Source: an uncultured Eubacteriales bacterium
GTDB lineage: Bacteria > Bacillota > Clostridia > Christensenellales > Aristaeellaceae
Length of the DNA stretch: 19,419 nucleotides
Assembly: GCA_900553295.1 (NCBI GenBank)
Contig: USCR01000031.1
Location: 1 to 19,419 of the forward strand
Reading direction: 5' to 3'
In this document: positions 6,170-14,338 of the stretch, piece after piece
How the letters are laid out: every line of letters starts with the position of its first letter
Numbering within the stretch: the first letter of the stretch is position 1
Program-made: the position numbers and the translations under genes
The notes under the pieces: generated by a model
Database searches by the model: none
Told to the model about the DNA's origin: nothing
What the model saw: the letters and a program-made list of their open reading frames with translations, nothing else

Positions 6170-7549
6170 ATGCAAAAGCAACCCGATTTGGGAACGGCGC
6201 CAGTGGGAAAGCTCCTGGCGCGCCTTGCCCTGCCGGCAATCACCGCGCAGGTGGTGAATATGCTGTATAACCTGGTGGACCGCATTTATATCGGCCACAT
6301 TCCCACGGTGGGCACCCAGGCGCTCACGGGCGTGGGCGTATGCTTTCCGCTGATTATGCTGGTGTCCGCCTTTGCGGCGCTGGTATATTCCGGGGGCGCG
6401 CCCCGGGCCAGCATCGCCATGGGCAAGGGGGAAAACGCTGAGGCGGAGCGCATCCTGGGCAGCTGCACGGCGCTGCTGCTGGCCCTTTCCGTGATCCTGA
6501 CGGTGGTGCTCACCATTTGGAACCGGCCGCTGCTGCTGCTCTTTGGCGCCAGCGAGGATACCATCCTGTACGCGGAACAGTACATGAACATCTACGCCCT
6601 GGGCACGCTGTTTGTGCAGGCGGCCCTGGGACTGAACGCCTTTATTACCTGCCAGGGATTCGCAAAGACCAGCATGCTCACGGTGCTCATCGGCGCGGTG
6701 ATCAACACGGTGCTGGACCCCATCTTCATCTTTGCGCTGGATATGGGCGTGCAGGGCGCTGCCCTGGCCACGGTAATTTCCCAGGGCGTTTCGGCCCTAT
6801 GGGTGGTGCGCTTCCTCACCAGCGGCAAGACCCTGCTGCGCCTGCGGCCCGCCTTCCTGCGCCTGAACTGGAAGCTGCTGGCTCCCTGCGTGACGCTGGG
6901 ACTTTCTCCCTTTATTATGCAGAGCACGGAAAGCCTGCTGGCGGTGTGCTTCAATACGTCCCTGCGCACCTATGGCGGCACCCTGGCCGTGGGCACCATG
7001 ACCATCCTGACCAGCATCATGCAGTTTGCCATGCTGCCCCTCAATGGCCTGACCCAGGCCTCCCAGCCTATTATCAGCTATAACTACGGCGCGGGCAAGC
7101 CGGACCGGGTACGCCGGGCCTTCTGGCTGCTGCTGCGGTGCGCCATGATTTACGCCGGGGTGCTGTGGGCTACCACCATGCTGTTCCCGCAGATGTATAT
7201 CGGCATGTTTACCCCGGACCAGGAGCTGATCGCCTATGCCATTCCCGCGGTGCGGATCTACATGGCCGCGTCGCTGCTCTTCGGCATTCAGCTCAGCTGC
7301 CAGCAGACCTTTGTGGCCCTGGGCAATGCCAAGAACAGCCTGTTCCTGGCGGTGCTGCGCAAGCTGATTCTGCTCATTCCGCTCATCTACCTGCTCCCCG
7401 CGCTGCTGCCGGACAAGGTGACGGCGGTGTTCCTGGCCGAGCCGGTGGCGGACACCATTGCGGTGACGGTTACGGTGCTGCTGTTCCGGGTAAAGTTTAC
7501 CGCCTGCATGCGGGAAATGGAAGAAAGGGCGGCGTCCCAGCATGCTTGA
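6170..7549 (+). CDS. MATE-family multidrug/Na+ (or H+) antiporter
   Basis: This 459-residue protein has about 12 membrane helices in two homologous halves, the MATE layout. The start MQKQPDLGTAPVGKLLARLALPAI followed by NMLYNLVDRIYIG is typical of clostridial MATE exporters. The second half carries NGLTQASQPIISYNYGA, a conserved MATE segment. These proteins export cationic drugs, dyes or metabolites using a sodium or proton gradient. The ATG is preceded by AGAGGACGAAGAA. The gene ends in an 8-nt overlap (ATGCTTGA) with the downstream marR gene. Expression is probably controlled by that regulator through the operator at 6116-6137. The exported substrate is unknown. Confidence 0.94.
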   Translation: MQKQPDLGTAPVGKLLARLALPAITAQVVNMLYNLVDRIYIGHIPTVGTQALTGVGVCFPLIMLVSAFAALVYSGGAPRASIAMGKGENAEAERILGSCTALLLALSVILTVVLTIWNRPLLLLFGASEDTILYAEQYMNIYALGTLFVQAALGLNAFITCQGFAKTSMLTVLIGAVINTVLDPIFIFALDMGVQGAALATVISQGVSALWVVRFLTSGKTLLRLRPAFLRLNWKLLAPCVTLGLSPFIMQSTESLLAVCFNTSLRTYGGTLAVGTMTILTSIMQFAMLPLNGLTQASQPIISYNYGAGKPDRVRRAFWLLLRCAMIYAGVLWATTMLFPQMYIGMFTPDQELIAYAIPAVRIYMAASLLFGIQLSCQQTFVALGNAKNSLFLAVLRKLILLIPLIYLLPALLPDKVTAVFLAEPVADTIAVTVTVLLFRVKFTACMREMEERAASQHA

Positions 7550-7982
7550 GCTCTTTGAGCTGCGCCAGGCGGTTACGCAGCTGTACGAAAGCTGCCTGAT
7601 GGAGGCCCAGACCCAAACGGGCCTGTCCCGGGGCGAGCTGGACGTGCTGCTCTTCCTGGCCAATCACCCCGAATACGATACCGCCACGGACGTGGTGAAG
7701 ATACGCCGCCTCAGCAAGAGCCACGTTTCCGCCACGGTGGAAAAGCTGGTGCAGCGGGGGATGCTTGCCCGGCGGGTGGAGGAAAAGAACCGCCGGGTGG
7801 TGCGCCTGTCCCTGCAAAGCGCCGCCGCGGAGGCTATCGCCCAGGGCCGCAAAGCCCAGAAAAACTTCAGCCGCCGGCTCTTCGCGGGAATCTCTCCCCA
7901 GGAGCAGGCGGAGTTTGCCCGGGTACTGCGTCACATTTGCAAAAATGCCGGCCTTGGGGAGACGGGCGCCCCGGCATGGTAA
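7542..7982 (+). CDS. MarR-family transcriptional regulator
   Basis: This 146-residue protein has a winged helix-turn-helix. The region RRLSKSHVSATVEKLVQRGML (about 55-74) holds the recognition helix, and EEKNRRVVRLSL (80-91) is the wing with its usual basic residues. MarR proteins act as dimers and release DNA on binding phenolic or other small ligands. The start codon lies inside the last codons of the MATE gene, so translation is probably coupled. The context suggests it represses the MATE operon until a toxic ligand appears. It is separated by 21 nt from the downstream phospholipase D-like gene, which is likely under the same control. Confidence 0.92.
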   Translation: MLELFELRQAVTQLYESCLMEAQTQTGLSRGELDVLLFLANHPEYDTATDVVKIRRLSKSHVSATVEKLVQRGMLARRVEEKNRRVVRLSLQSAAAEAIAQGRKAQKNFSRRLFAGISPQEQAEFARVLRHICKNAGLGETGAPAW

Positions 7983-8003
7983 GATAAAGGAGAAAGGCGA
8001 AGC

Positions 8004-9443
8004 GTGATCGTTCCACAAAAGCATCATCCGTCGCATCGGGTGCGGCGCCGGATTGGCTGGGGCCTGCTGGCCGTGCTGCTGGCCTATGCCCTGGCGGCGC
8101 TTATCCCCTGTGCCTTCCCGCCGCAGCTCAGCGCGGCGGAAGTGACGGACACCGCCTGGATGGAAACGGAAGCCTCAGACCTGAATGCCAACCGCGGCAT
8201 GCTGATTACCACCGGACAGGAGGCTATGGAGACCCGCCTGGCGCTGATTGCCTCCGCGCAAAGCTCCATTGACCTGGGATCCTATATTTATGCGCCGGAT
8301 GAAAGCGGGCGGAAAATCACCGCCGCGCTGCTGGCGGCGGCGGATCGCGGCGTGCGCGTTCGGCTGATTACCGACGGGCTGATTGGCTGGATCAACCTGG
8401 GCAATGATCCCCTGGGGCCTGCCCTGGGGTCACATCCCAACGTGGAGATCAAGTTTTACAATCCCATCGATATCAGCCGTCCCCAGGGATTGAATGCCCG
8501 CTATCATGAGAAGTTCTTCCTGGTGGACGATACCTGGCTGCTGCTGGGCGGGCGGAACGTATCCGACGAATTCCTCACCGGGGAGGGAGACCCCAGCTAT
8601 AACTATGACCAGGATGTGCTGCTGTACCGGCTGGACCCGGCCAAACGGGACGCGGTGGCGCAGATGCGCGGCTACTTTGACGCCATGTGGACGTCCTCCC
8701 TGTGCGCGCTGCGCTATGACGATGCCGCCGCCCTGGAGCAAGGGGCCGTGCGCCAGTGTCGGGAGGAGCTGGATGCCCTCTGGCAGACCCTGGCGGCCAC
8801 CGTGCCCTTGACGCTGCCGGACCCGGAGACGGACATGGTGCCCGTGGAAAAGACACTTTTGCTCACCAACCCCACCGCGGCGCAGCCCTCCGCGCCCGTG
8901 GTATGGAACCGCCTGTGCCAGCTGATGGATACCGCGGAGGAAAGGCTGTGGATGGTAACCCCTTACCTGGTGATGGACGGGCCCATGCGGGACCGCCTGA
9001 CCGCGGTGTGCGCCGGTGCGCCAGGGGATACGAAAATACTGGTGAACAGCCGGGAGGCGGGCAACAACATCATTGCCTCGGCGGATTATACCATTCACCG
9101 GCCCATGGCGGAGCGCCTGGGCGTGCCCCTGTGGGAATTCCAGGGAGACTGGTCCATGCATACCAAGTCCGTGCTGGTGGATCACGACTTGAGCATCATT
9201 GGTTCCTTTAACTTTGATCCCCGAAGCGCCTATCTGGATACGGAACTGATGCTGGCGGTGTACAGCCGGGAGCTTAACGCTCAGCTGGCGGAGAACATGG
9301 ATTCCCTGTGGGACCAAAGCCTGCGCTGGCAGTCCGGGGCATACGCGGAGGGAGGGACAAGCCCCAAAGCTGCATCCTTTGGGAAAATGGCGCTGATTAC
9401 GTTGCTGTCTCCCTTTGTTTCCCTGGTGCGGTTCCTGGTGTAA
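8004..9443 (+). CDS. Membrane-anchored phospholipase D-like protein, cardiolipin synthase type
   Basis: This 479-residue protein has an N-terminal membrane anchor (about 17-36) and two HKD motifs: YHEKFFLVDD (His168, Lys170, Asp175) followed by GGRN, and MHTKSVLVDH (His386, Lys388, Asp393) followed by GSFNFDPRS. Two such motifs in one chain form the active site of phospholipase D and cardiolipin synthase. The layout resembles ClsC/YmdC-type enzymes more than ClsA, which has two N-terminal membrane helices. The start is a GTG with AAGGAG about 12 nt upstream, 21 nt after marR. Location with a drug pump suggests a role in envelope stress, but that is inference. Hydrolase and synthase activity cannot be told apart here. 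Confidence 0.86.
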   Translation: MIVPQKHHPSHRVRRRIGWGLLAVLLAYALAALIPCAFPPQLSAAEVTDTAWMETEASDLNANRGMLITTGQEAMETRLALIASAQSSIDLGSYIYAPDESGRKITAALLAAADRGVRVRLITDGLIGWINLGNDPLGPALGSHPNVEIKFYNPIDISRPQGLNARYHEKFFLVDDTWLLLGGRNVSDEFLTGEGDPSYNYDQDVLLYRLDPAKRDAVAQMRGYFDAMWTSSLCALRYDDAAALEQGAVRQCREELDALWQTLAATVPLTLPDPETDMVPVEKTLLLTNPTAAQPSAPVVWNRLCQLMDTAEERLWMVTPYLVMDGPMRDRLTAVCAGAPGDTKILVNSREAGNNIIASADYTIHRPMAERLGVPLWEFQGDWSMHTKSVLVDHDLSIIGSFNFDPRSAYLDTELMLAVYSRELNAQLAENMDSLWDQSLRWQSGAYAEGGTSPKAASFGKMALITLLSPFVSLVRFLV

Positions 9444-9462
9444 AATTACATAGGAAAAGAAC

Positions 9463-9503
9463 AAGCGGCGAGGCGCTGGAATGAACGCTTCGCCGCTTTT
9501 CTT
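9463..9503. terminator. Terminator between convergent genes
   Basis: AAGCGGCGA (9463-9471) pairs with TCGCCGCTT (9490-9498), with further GCG/CGC pairing inside, and is followed by TTTTCTT. It lies 20 bases after the phospholipase D-like gene. The opposite-strand deacetylase gene ends about 90 bases away, so the hairpin may serve both operons, though its reverse-strand T-run is weak. Confidence 0.75.
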
Positions 9504-9593
9504 GTGATAGGCAAGGATGCGCGCCGGTAGGGGGCCGATGGTGACCCGGGGAAGATCCTCGGGCCACCCTGGAACGCCCCTGGGGAATATGGC

Positions 9594-10448
9594 TTATTCT
9601 TCCCGCAGCCACGCCATCAGCGTTTCCGTACTGATAAGGCCGGAACGATTCAGCCGGCCCAGGCGGTACAGACAGGCGGCGTCATGGGTGATAAGGTTCA
9701 GGTGCGGCTCGCTGGTCATGGTGGCCACGTATCCCTGCTGCTGCAGGAGCGCGTCTGCCAGGGGCTCCACATAGCCATAGGGATAGGCGAAAGCGCGCAA
9801 CATGGTTATACCGGCCGCGCGGGACCATTGATCCATTTGCTCCATGTCTGAAAGCAGCATGGCTTCATAGGCCTGGGCGGTTTCCTCGGGCAACAGCTGC
9901 ACGCCCTTTCGGGTGCGATACACATGCAGCTGTGCCGAGTGGCTCTGGAGCTCAATGCGGCCGGAAGCGACGGCCTGGGACAGCTCCTGCCAGGTCATAT
10001 ACTGGCCGGCCGTGTCGCAGCCGTCCGCAATGCCTTGGGCACGGGCGCCGATGACGGACACCACCGCACAGGCGTTATATTTTTGCAGCAGCGGCAGCAC
10101 CTGGGTCAGTATGCTCCGATACCCGTCGTCAAACACCAACAACACCGGTTTCTCGGGCAGCGGTGTTCCCATGCGCACATAGGTGATGACCTCCGAAAGG
10201 CGCACGGTTTGCCAGCCTTCCTGGGCCAAGGCCTGCAGGTCTGCCTCCAGCTGCGCCACAGAGGCCGTGTAGTCGTCCAGCAGCCCACCTTCGGGCACAA
10301 TATCGTGGTACATCAGGATCGGTAGCGTGCGGCTGTCCTCCTGGGCAGAAGCCGGAGCAACCAGCCCGTAACACAGCAGCCCGATCAGGGCCAGCAGCAC
10401 TGCCGCATAAAAAACCATACCCCAAATGCCATTTTTGGATTGACTCAT
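9594..10448 (-). CDS. Secreted NodB-domain polysaccharide deacetylase
   Basis: This 284-residue protein has an N-terminal export helix (about 11-32) ending in APASA-Q, a plausible signal peptidase I site. The NodB motifs are present: VFDDGYRS with Asp107-Asp108, QSHSAQLH with the metal ligands His170 and His175, and FAYPYG at 220-225. A preceding ILMYHDI motif is typical of the IcaB/PgaB-like branch. These metal-dependent enzymes remove N-acetyl groups from surface glycans such as poly-N-acetylglucosamine. A GGAGG site lies before the ATG. It is 27 nt downstream of the glycosyltransferase gene, so the product of that enzyme is the likely substrate. Confidence 0.9.
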   Translation of the reverse strand: MSQSKNGIWGMVFYAAVLLALIGLLCYGLVAPASAQEDSRTLPILMYHDIVPEGGLLDDYTASVAQLEADLQALAQEGWQTVRLSEVITYVRMGTPLPEKPVLLVFDDGYRSILTQVLPLLQKYNACAVVSVIGARAQGIADGCDTAGQYMTWQELSQAVASGRIELQSHSAQLHVYRTRKGVQLLPEETAQAYEAMLLSDMEQMDQWSRAAGITMLRAFAYPYGYVEPLADALLQQQGYVATMTSEPHLNLITHDAACLYRLGRLNRSGLISTETLMAWLREE

Positions 10449-10475
10449 GACCGTTCCTCCATTTTTGCGGAACGC

Positions 10476-11759
10476 TCACTTCCATCGTAAGGGCTTTTGC
10501 AGGGCGGCCTGGGCATATCCCGCCAGGGAGCAGAGGGATTGCAGCGTTTGAAAGACCAGGGCAAAGCAAAGCAGCCCCACGGCGCTGTGGGCGATAACCG
10601 CCCCCTCCTGCCGCCGCTGAAAGGCATATACGCTCAAGCCGTTGATGGCCAGGCCCGGCAGTGTCCATAGGGTCATCCACCCCACCAGCCAGTCCCGGCC
10701 CAGGCACAGCAATACCACCCCCGCCCAGAAGCCAAAGATGAAAGCAACGTCCAGAAAGATAATCGAAAGATTCAGGCTCTCAAAATAGCCGCCGAAGAAA
10801 GACCGCTGACCCCAGGGGGCAACAGCCCGCAGGCCGTCAAACATGCCCCGGGCCCAGCGGATGCGCTGGCGGCACAGCGCCCCCAGGGTATGCGGAACCT
10901 CCGTATAGCCAATGGCGGCGGGCTCATACAGGGACTTACGCCCCTGGGCCAGCAGCCGGTAGGTGAGCACAATATCCTCTCCCGCGCACTGCTCCCAGCC
11001 GCCCGCGCGCCGCACGGCATCCGTATCATAGGCGCTGAATGCCCCCTGCGCCACCAGGGTGGAACCATAGCTCCCCTGAAAGCGCTTAATGGCGGCAATG
11101 CTGATTAAATAGTCGTATATCTGCATCTTTTGCACCGCATTGGCGGGGTCCTTGACCAGGAGATTTCCCGCCACGCAGGCCGCGCCGCTATGGTGAATCC
11201 GCCGGAGCATGCGGTCCACGGCGTTTTTGTCCAGCAGGGTATCCGCGTCCACGGTAATCAGATACCGTGTGTGCACCTGCCGCAGTCCGGCGTTCAGGGC
11301 GTTGGCCTTGCCCTTTTGCTCACAGGTAAGCAGCCGGATGATGCGCTCCGGCCCGGCCAGATCGGCCATGGCCCGGCGTATCTCCTCCTGGGTGCTATCG
11401 GTGGAGCCGTTATCCACACACAGGATCTCCAGCGTGCCTGCATAGCCCTGCGCCGCCACCTGAGCGTTGGTCCGGTAGATGCCCATGGCCTCGTTACGGG
11501 CGCAGATGAGCACGGTAACCGGTTCCCGGTAGGGGCCGGCGGGCGGCTTGGGCCGCGCATGCAACAGGTTGGATAAAAACATAGCGCACATTAAATAGCC
11601 GGGAAGCAGCGCAATCCCCATAATCACCAGCAGCGCATACCAGCCCGGCAGCCGCCCGGCCACATACCTCAGCCAGGGCAGCGCCAGCACCGAAGAAAGA
11701 GCCAGCCAGAGGAGCGCGGCGCCACAGCTCAAGGCGAAATACCATGATTTCCGCCGCAT
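10476..11759 (-). CDS. Membrane family 2 glycosyltransferase, PgaC/IcaA-like
   Basis: This 427-residue protein has two N-terminal helices (about 8-30 and 40-66), a GT-A catalytic domain and several C-terminal helices. Catalytic signatures are VTVLICARNE at 81-90, the DAD metal site at 171-173, AGEDIVLT at 259-266 and QRIRW at 298-302, the motif of processive beta-glycan synthases. This is the arrangement of poly-N-acetylglucosamine, hyaluronan and cellulose synthases. I start it at the ATG at 11757-11759, 5 nt after a GGGGTG site. A longer open frame runs on into pheT antisense territory but crosses the pheT terminator. The paired deacetylase favours a GlcNAc-type polymer. No IcaD-like or IcaC-like partner is nearby. 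Confidence 0.9.
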   Translation of the reverse strand: MRRKSWYFALSCGAALLWLALSSVLALPWLRYVAGRLPGWYALLVIMGIALLPGYLMCAMFLSNLLHARPKPPAGPYREPVTVLICARNEAMGIYRTNAQVAAQGYAGTLEILCVDNGSTDSTQEEIRRAMADLAGPERIIRLLTCEQKGKANALNAGLRQVHTRYLITVDADTLLDKNAVDRMLRRIHHSGAACVAGNLLVKDPANAVQKMQIYDYLISIAAIKRFQGSYGSTLVAQGAFSAYDTDAVRRAGGWEQCAGEDIVLTYRLLAQGRKSLYEPAAIGYTEVPHTLGALCRQRIRWARGMFDGLRAVAPWGQRSFFGGYFESLNLSIIFLDVAFIFGFWAGVVLLCLGRDWLVGWMTLWTLPGLAINGLSVYAFQRRQEGAVIAHSAVGLLCFALVFQTLQSLCSLAGYAQAALQKPLRWK

Positions 11760-11777
11760 AAAATCACCCCGATTCAA

Positions 11778-11806
11778 CTTATGCGCCGGGGAAAATTTGG
11801 CGACAA
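11778..11806 (-). promoter_or_regulatory. Candidate sigma-A promoter of the glycosyltransferase operon
   Basis: On the minus strand, TTGTCG (11801-11806) and CATAAG (11778-11783) are spaced by 17 nt, just after the T-run of the pheT terminator and about 20 nt before the start codon. The -35 matches at 4 of 6 positions and the -10 at 4 of 6, so this is a moderate candidate. Confidence 0.4.
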
Positions 11807-11843
11807 AAAAAGGCCCGCGCACCAAACCGGTAAACGCGGGCCT
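11805..11843 (-). terminator. Terminator of the pheST operon
   Basis: On the minus strand a 9-bp perfect stem, AGGCCCGCG with CGCGGGCCT (11811-11819 and 11835-11843), is followed by seven T. It lies about 40 bases after the pheT stop and separates pheST from the glycosyltransferase operon. Confidence 0.88.
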
Positions 11844-11884
11844 GAAATCTATCCATGTGCTACTTTTACGGGGAAATGCGCGCC

Positions 11885-14278
11885 TTAGCTGCGGATGACC
11901 GCATTGTACTTCTCCGCGGCCACCTTGAGGATCTTGTCCATGGCGGCGGTGATCTCCTGCTCGGTGAGGGTGCGGTCCGCGCCGCGGAACACGAAGGCGA
12001 AGGCCACGGACTTCATGTCCGCGCCCAGGGCCGCGCTGCGGTATACGTCGAAGAGCTTCACATCCTCCAGGATCGCGCCGGCGGCTTTGGCCATGTCCGC
12101 CATCAGCGGGCCCACGGAGGTGCTCTCCGCCATCACCAGGGACAGGTCGCGGCTCACGGCGGGGTAGCGGGGCATGGGCTTCACCGCGCCCATGGGCTGG
12201 GACAGGGCGGCGATGGTCTCCAGGTTGATTTCCGCCACCAGGGCCCGGGCGGGCATGTCGAAGTTTTCCCGCACGGCGGGGTGCACCTCGCCCAGGGTGC
12301 ACAGCACGGTTTCGCCCTGCATCAGGCGGGCGCAGCGGCCCGGATGGTGGTAGCTCTCCCCGCCGGGCACGATGTCAAAGGCAATGCCCCGGTGACGCAG
12401 CAGCTGCTCCACCGCGCCCCGCAGGGTGTAGAAGTCCTCCTCCTTGCCGTAGACGCCCAGGCACAGGGTCTGGGTCTCGGTAGGCAGGCCCTCAGCGGTG
12501 GGGTGCAGAGGATCGAACACCGCGGCGGCCTCGTAGAGGCGGGCGGTTTCGTTGCCGTGGTTCATGTTCAGGGCCAGGGTTTTCAGCATGCCAGGCACCA
12601 GGGTGGAGCGCATAACGGAGGTGTCCTCGCCCAGGGGATTGCGAATCTGCAGGGGCTGGAGGCGCTCGTCCCCGGCGGGCAGGTTCAGCTTTTCAATGTC
12701 CTTGGGGCTGAGGAAGGAGAAATTCATGATCTCGTAGTACCCCATGCCCTGGAGCTGATCGGCCAGGTCGTCCTTCAGGCGCATGCGGTCGCTGCGGCCG
12801 CCGGGGGTGGTTTCACCCCGGAGCAGGGTGGAGGGAATCTTGTCGTAGCCGTAGATGCGCAGCACTTCCTCGGAGAGGTCGGCTTCGCCTTCCACATCCT
12901 GGCGGAAATCCGGCACCACGGCGGTGAGGGCGTCGCCCTCCCGCTCCACATCGAAGTACAGCGCGGTGAGGATGCGCTCGATATCTTCCGGGGGAATATC
13001 CACGCCGGTGCGCTGGGCAATGCGCTTGCAGGAGCCGGTGACTACCTGCTGCTGGGCAGGGTTGGGGTACAGGTCAATGACGCCGCTGACCACGTCCCCG
13101 GCGTCCAGCTCGTTGATGAGCTGGCAGGCGCGGTCCATGGCCTCCATGGCGGTCTTGACGGAAACGCCCTTCTCAAACCGGCCGGAGGACTCTGTGCGGA
13201 TGCCCAGGGCGCGGCTGGTGACGCGGGTGGACGCCCGGTCGAACACCGCGCACTCGAACATCATGGTGTGGGTCTTTTCGGTGATTTCGCTCTCCTCGCC
13301 GCCCATGATGCCCGCCACGCAGGAGGGCTTGCTGGCGTCGCAGATCACCAGCTGGCCGGGGGTGAGGGCATGGGCCTTGCCGTCCAGGGTGGTGATGTGC
13401 TCGCCCTCCACGGCCCGGCGCACGATGATGTGATGGCCTTCCACCATGTCCAGGTCAAAGGCGTGCATGGGATGGCCGGTTTCCAGCATGACGAAGTTGG
13501 TGATATCCACCACGTTGTTGATGGAGCGCATGCCCGCCCCGTGCAGGTACTTGCGCAGCCACATGGGGGAGGGCCCCACCCGCACGTCCTTGATGACCCG
13601 GGCCACGTAGCGGGGGCACAGATCGGGGTCGCGGACCTCCACCTGCACATAGTCGTGGATGTCCCCGCCGCTCTCCTTCACGGTGATTTCCGGCTTGTGG
13701 AAGGTGGAGCCGCAGGCCACGGCGGTCTCCCGGGCCATGCCCCACACGCTCAGGCAGTCCGGGCGGTTGGCCAGCACCTCGAAATCCATCACCGTGTCGT
13801 CAATGCCCAGGATGGGCCGCACGTCCGCGCCCAGGGGATAATCCTCCTGGAAAATCAGCAGGCCCGCCGCGCCCACAGAGGGGTACAGCTCCACGGGCAC
13901 GCCCAGCTCCTCGGAGGAGCAGAGCATGCCCTCGCTGGCCACGCCGCGCAGCTTGCCCTTCTTGATCTTCACGCCGCCGGGGAGCCGGGCGCCCACCTTG
14001 GCCACGGGCACCAGGATGCCCGCCTCGCAGTTGGGCGCGCCGCAGACGATCTGCAGGGGCTCGCCCTCGCCAATGTCCACGGTGGTTACGCGCAGATGGT
14101 CGCTGTCGGGATGGGGGACGCAGGTGAGCACCCGGCCCACCACCACGTTCTCCACCTCGGCGCCCAGGTTTTCATAGCCCTCCACGCCGTCGCCGCACAT
14201 AATCATGCGGTCCATGTACGCCTGGGGCTCCAGGGAAATGGGGGTATAGGCCCCGATCCATTGCATGGGAATCTTCAA
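11885..14278 (-). CDS. pheT: Phenylalanine-tRNA ligase beta subunit
   Basis: This 797-residue protein has the full bacterial PheT domain order. An EMAP-like tRNA-binding domain at about 40-150 contains PHPDSDHLRV and GVASEGMLCS. The B3/B4 editing domain spans about 210-390, B5 about 400-475, then the catalytic-like core and the FDX-ACB anticodon-binding domain from about 700. With PheS it forms the (alpha-beta)2 enzyme that charges tRNA-Phe and edits mis-charged tyrosine. I place the start at TTG 14276-14278 (protein MKIPMQWIG...), because AAGGAGG ends 9 nt before it. A second TTG two codons upstream is only 3 nt from that site. The gap to pheS is about 60 nt. Confidence 0.97.
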   Translation of the reverse strand: MKIPMQWIGAYTPISLEPQAYMDRMIMCGDGVEGYENLGAEVENVVVGRVLTCVPHPDSDHLRVTTVDIGEGEPLQIVCGAPNCEAGILVPVAKVGARLPGGVKIKKGKLRGVASEGMLCSSEELGVPVELYPSVGAAGLLIFQEDYPLGADVRPILGIDDTVMDFEVLANRPDCLSVWGMARETAVACGSTFHKPEITVKESGGDIHDYVQVEVRDPDLCPRYVARVIKDVRVGPSPMWLRKYLHGAGMRSINNVVDITNFVMLETGHPMHAFDLDMVEGHHIIVRRAVEGEHITTLDGKAHALTPGQLVICDASKPSCVAGIMGGEESEITEKTHTMMFECAVFDRASTRVTSRALGIRTESSGRFEKGVSVKTAMEAMDRACQLINELDAGDVVSGVIDLYPNPAQQQVVTGSCKRIAQRTGVDIPPEDIERILTALYFDVEREGDALTAVVPDFRQDVEGEADLSEEVLRIYGYDKIPSTLLRGETTPGGRSDRMRLKDDLADQLQGMGYYEIMNFSFLSPKDIEKLNLPAGDERLQPLQIRNPLGEDTSVMRSTLVPGMLKTLALNMNHGNETARLYEAAAVFDPLHPTAEGLPTETQTLCLGVYGKEEDFYTLRGAVEQLLRHRGIAFDIVPGGESYHHPGRCARLMQGETVLCTLGEVHPAVRENFDMPARALVAEINLETIAALSQPMGAVKPMPRYPAVSRDLSLVMAESTSVGPLMADMAKAAGAILEDVKLFDVYRSAALGADMKSVAFAFVFRGADRTLTEQEITAAMDKILKVAAEKYNAVIRS

Positions 14279-14338
14279 TGTCAAACGCCTCCTTGCGGCA
14301 GTTACGGTTGTATTCTTGGATGAACGCGGGCCGCCGGC

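Noticed and set aside
9520..9580. Hairpin GGTG-CCCG...CGGG-CACC read as the deacetylase terminator
   Set aside because: There is no T-run next to the stem on either strand. The hairpin at 9463-9498 is the better candidate.
10476..12302. Longer 608-codon form of the glycosyltransferase
   Set aside because: The extra N-terminal part crosses the pheT terminator and overlaps pheT in another frame. The ATG at 11759 has its own ribosome binding site and starts the expected membrane helix.
11855..14323. Open frame of 822 codons on the plus strand opposite pheT
   Set aside because: It mirrors pheT codons, has His/Gly/Ala-rich low-complexity content, and no ribosome binding site or family motif. PheT on the other strand is certain.
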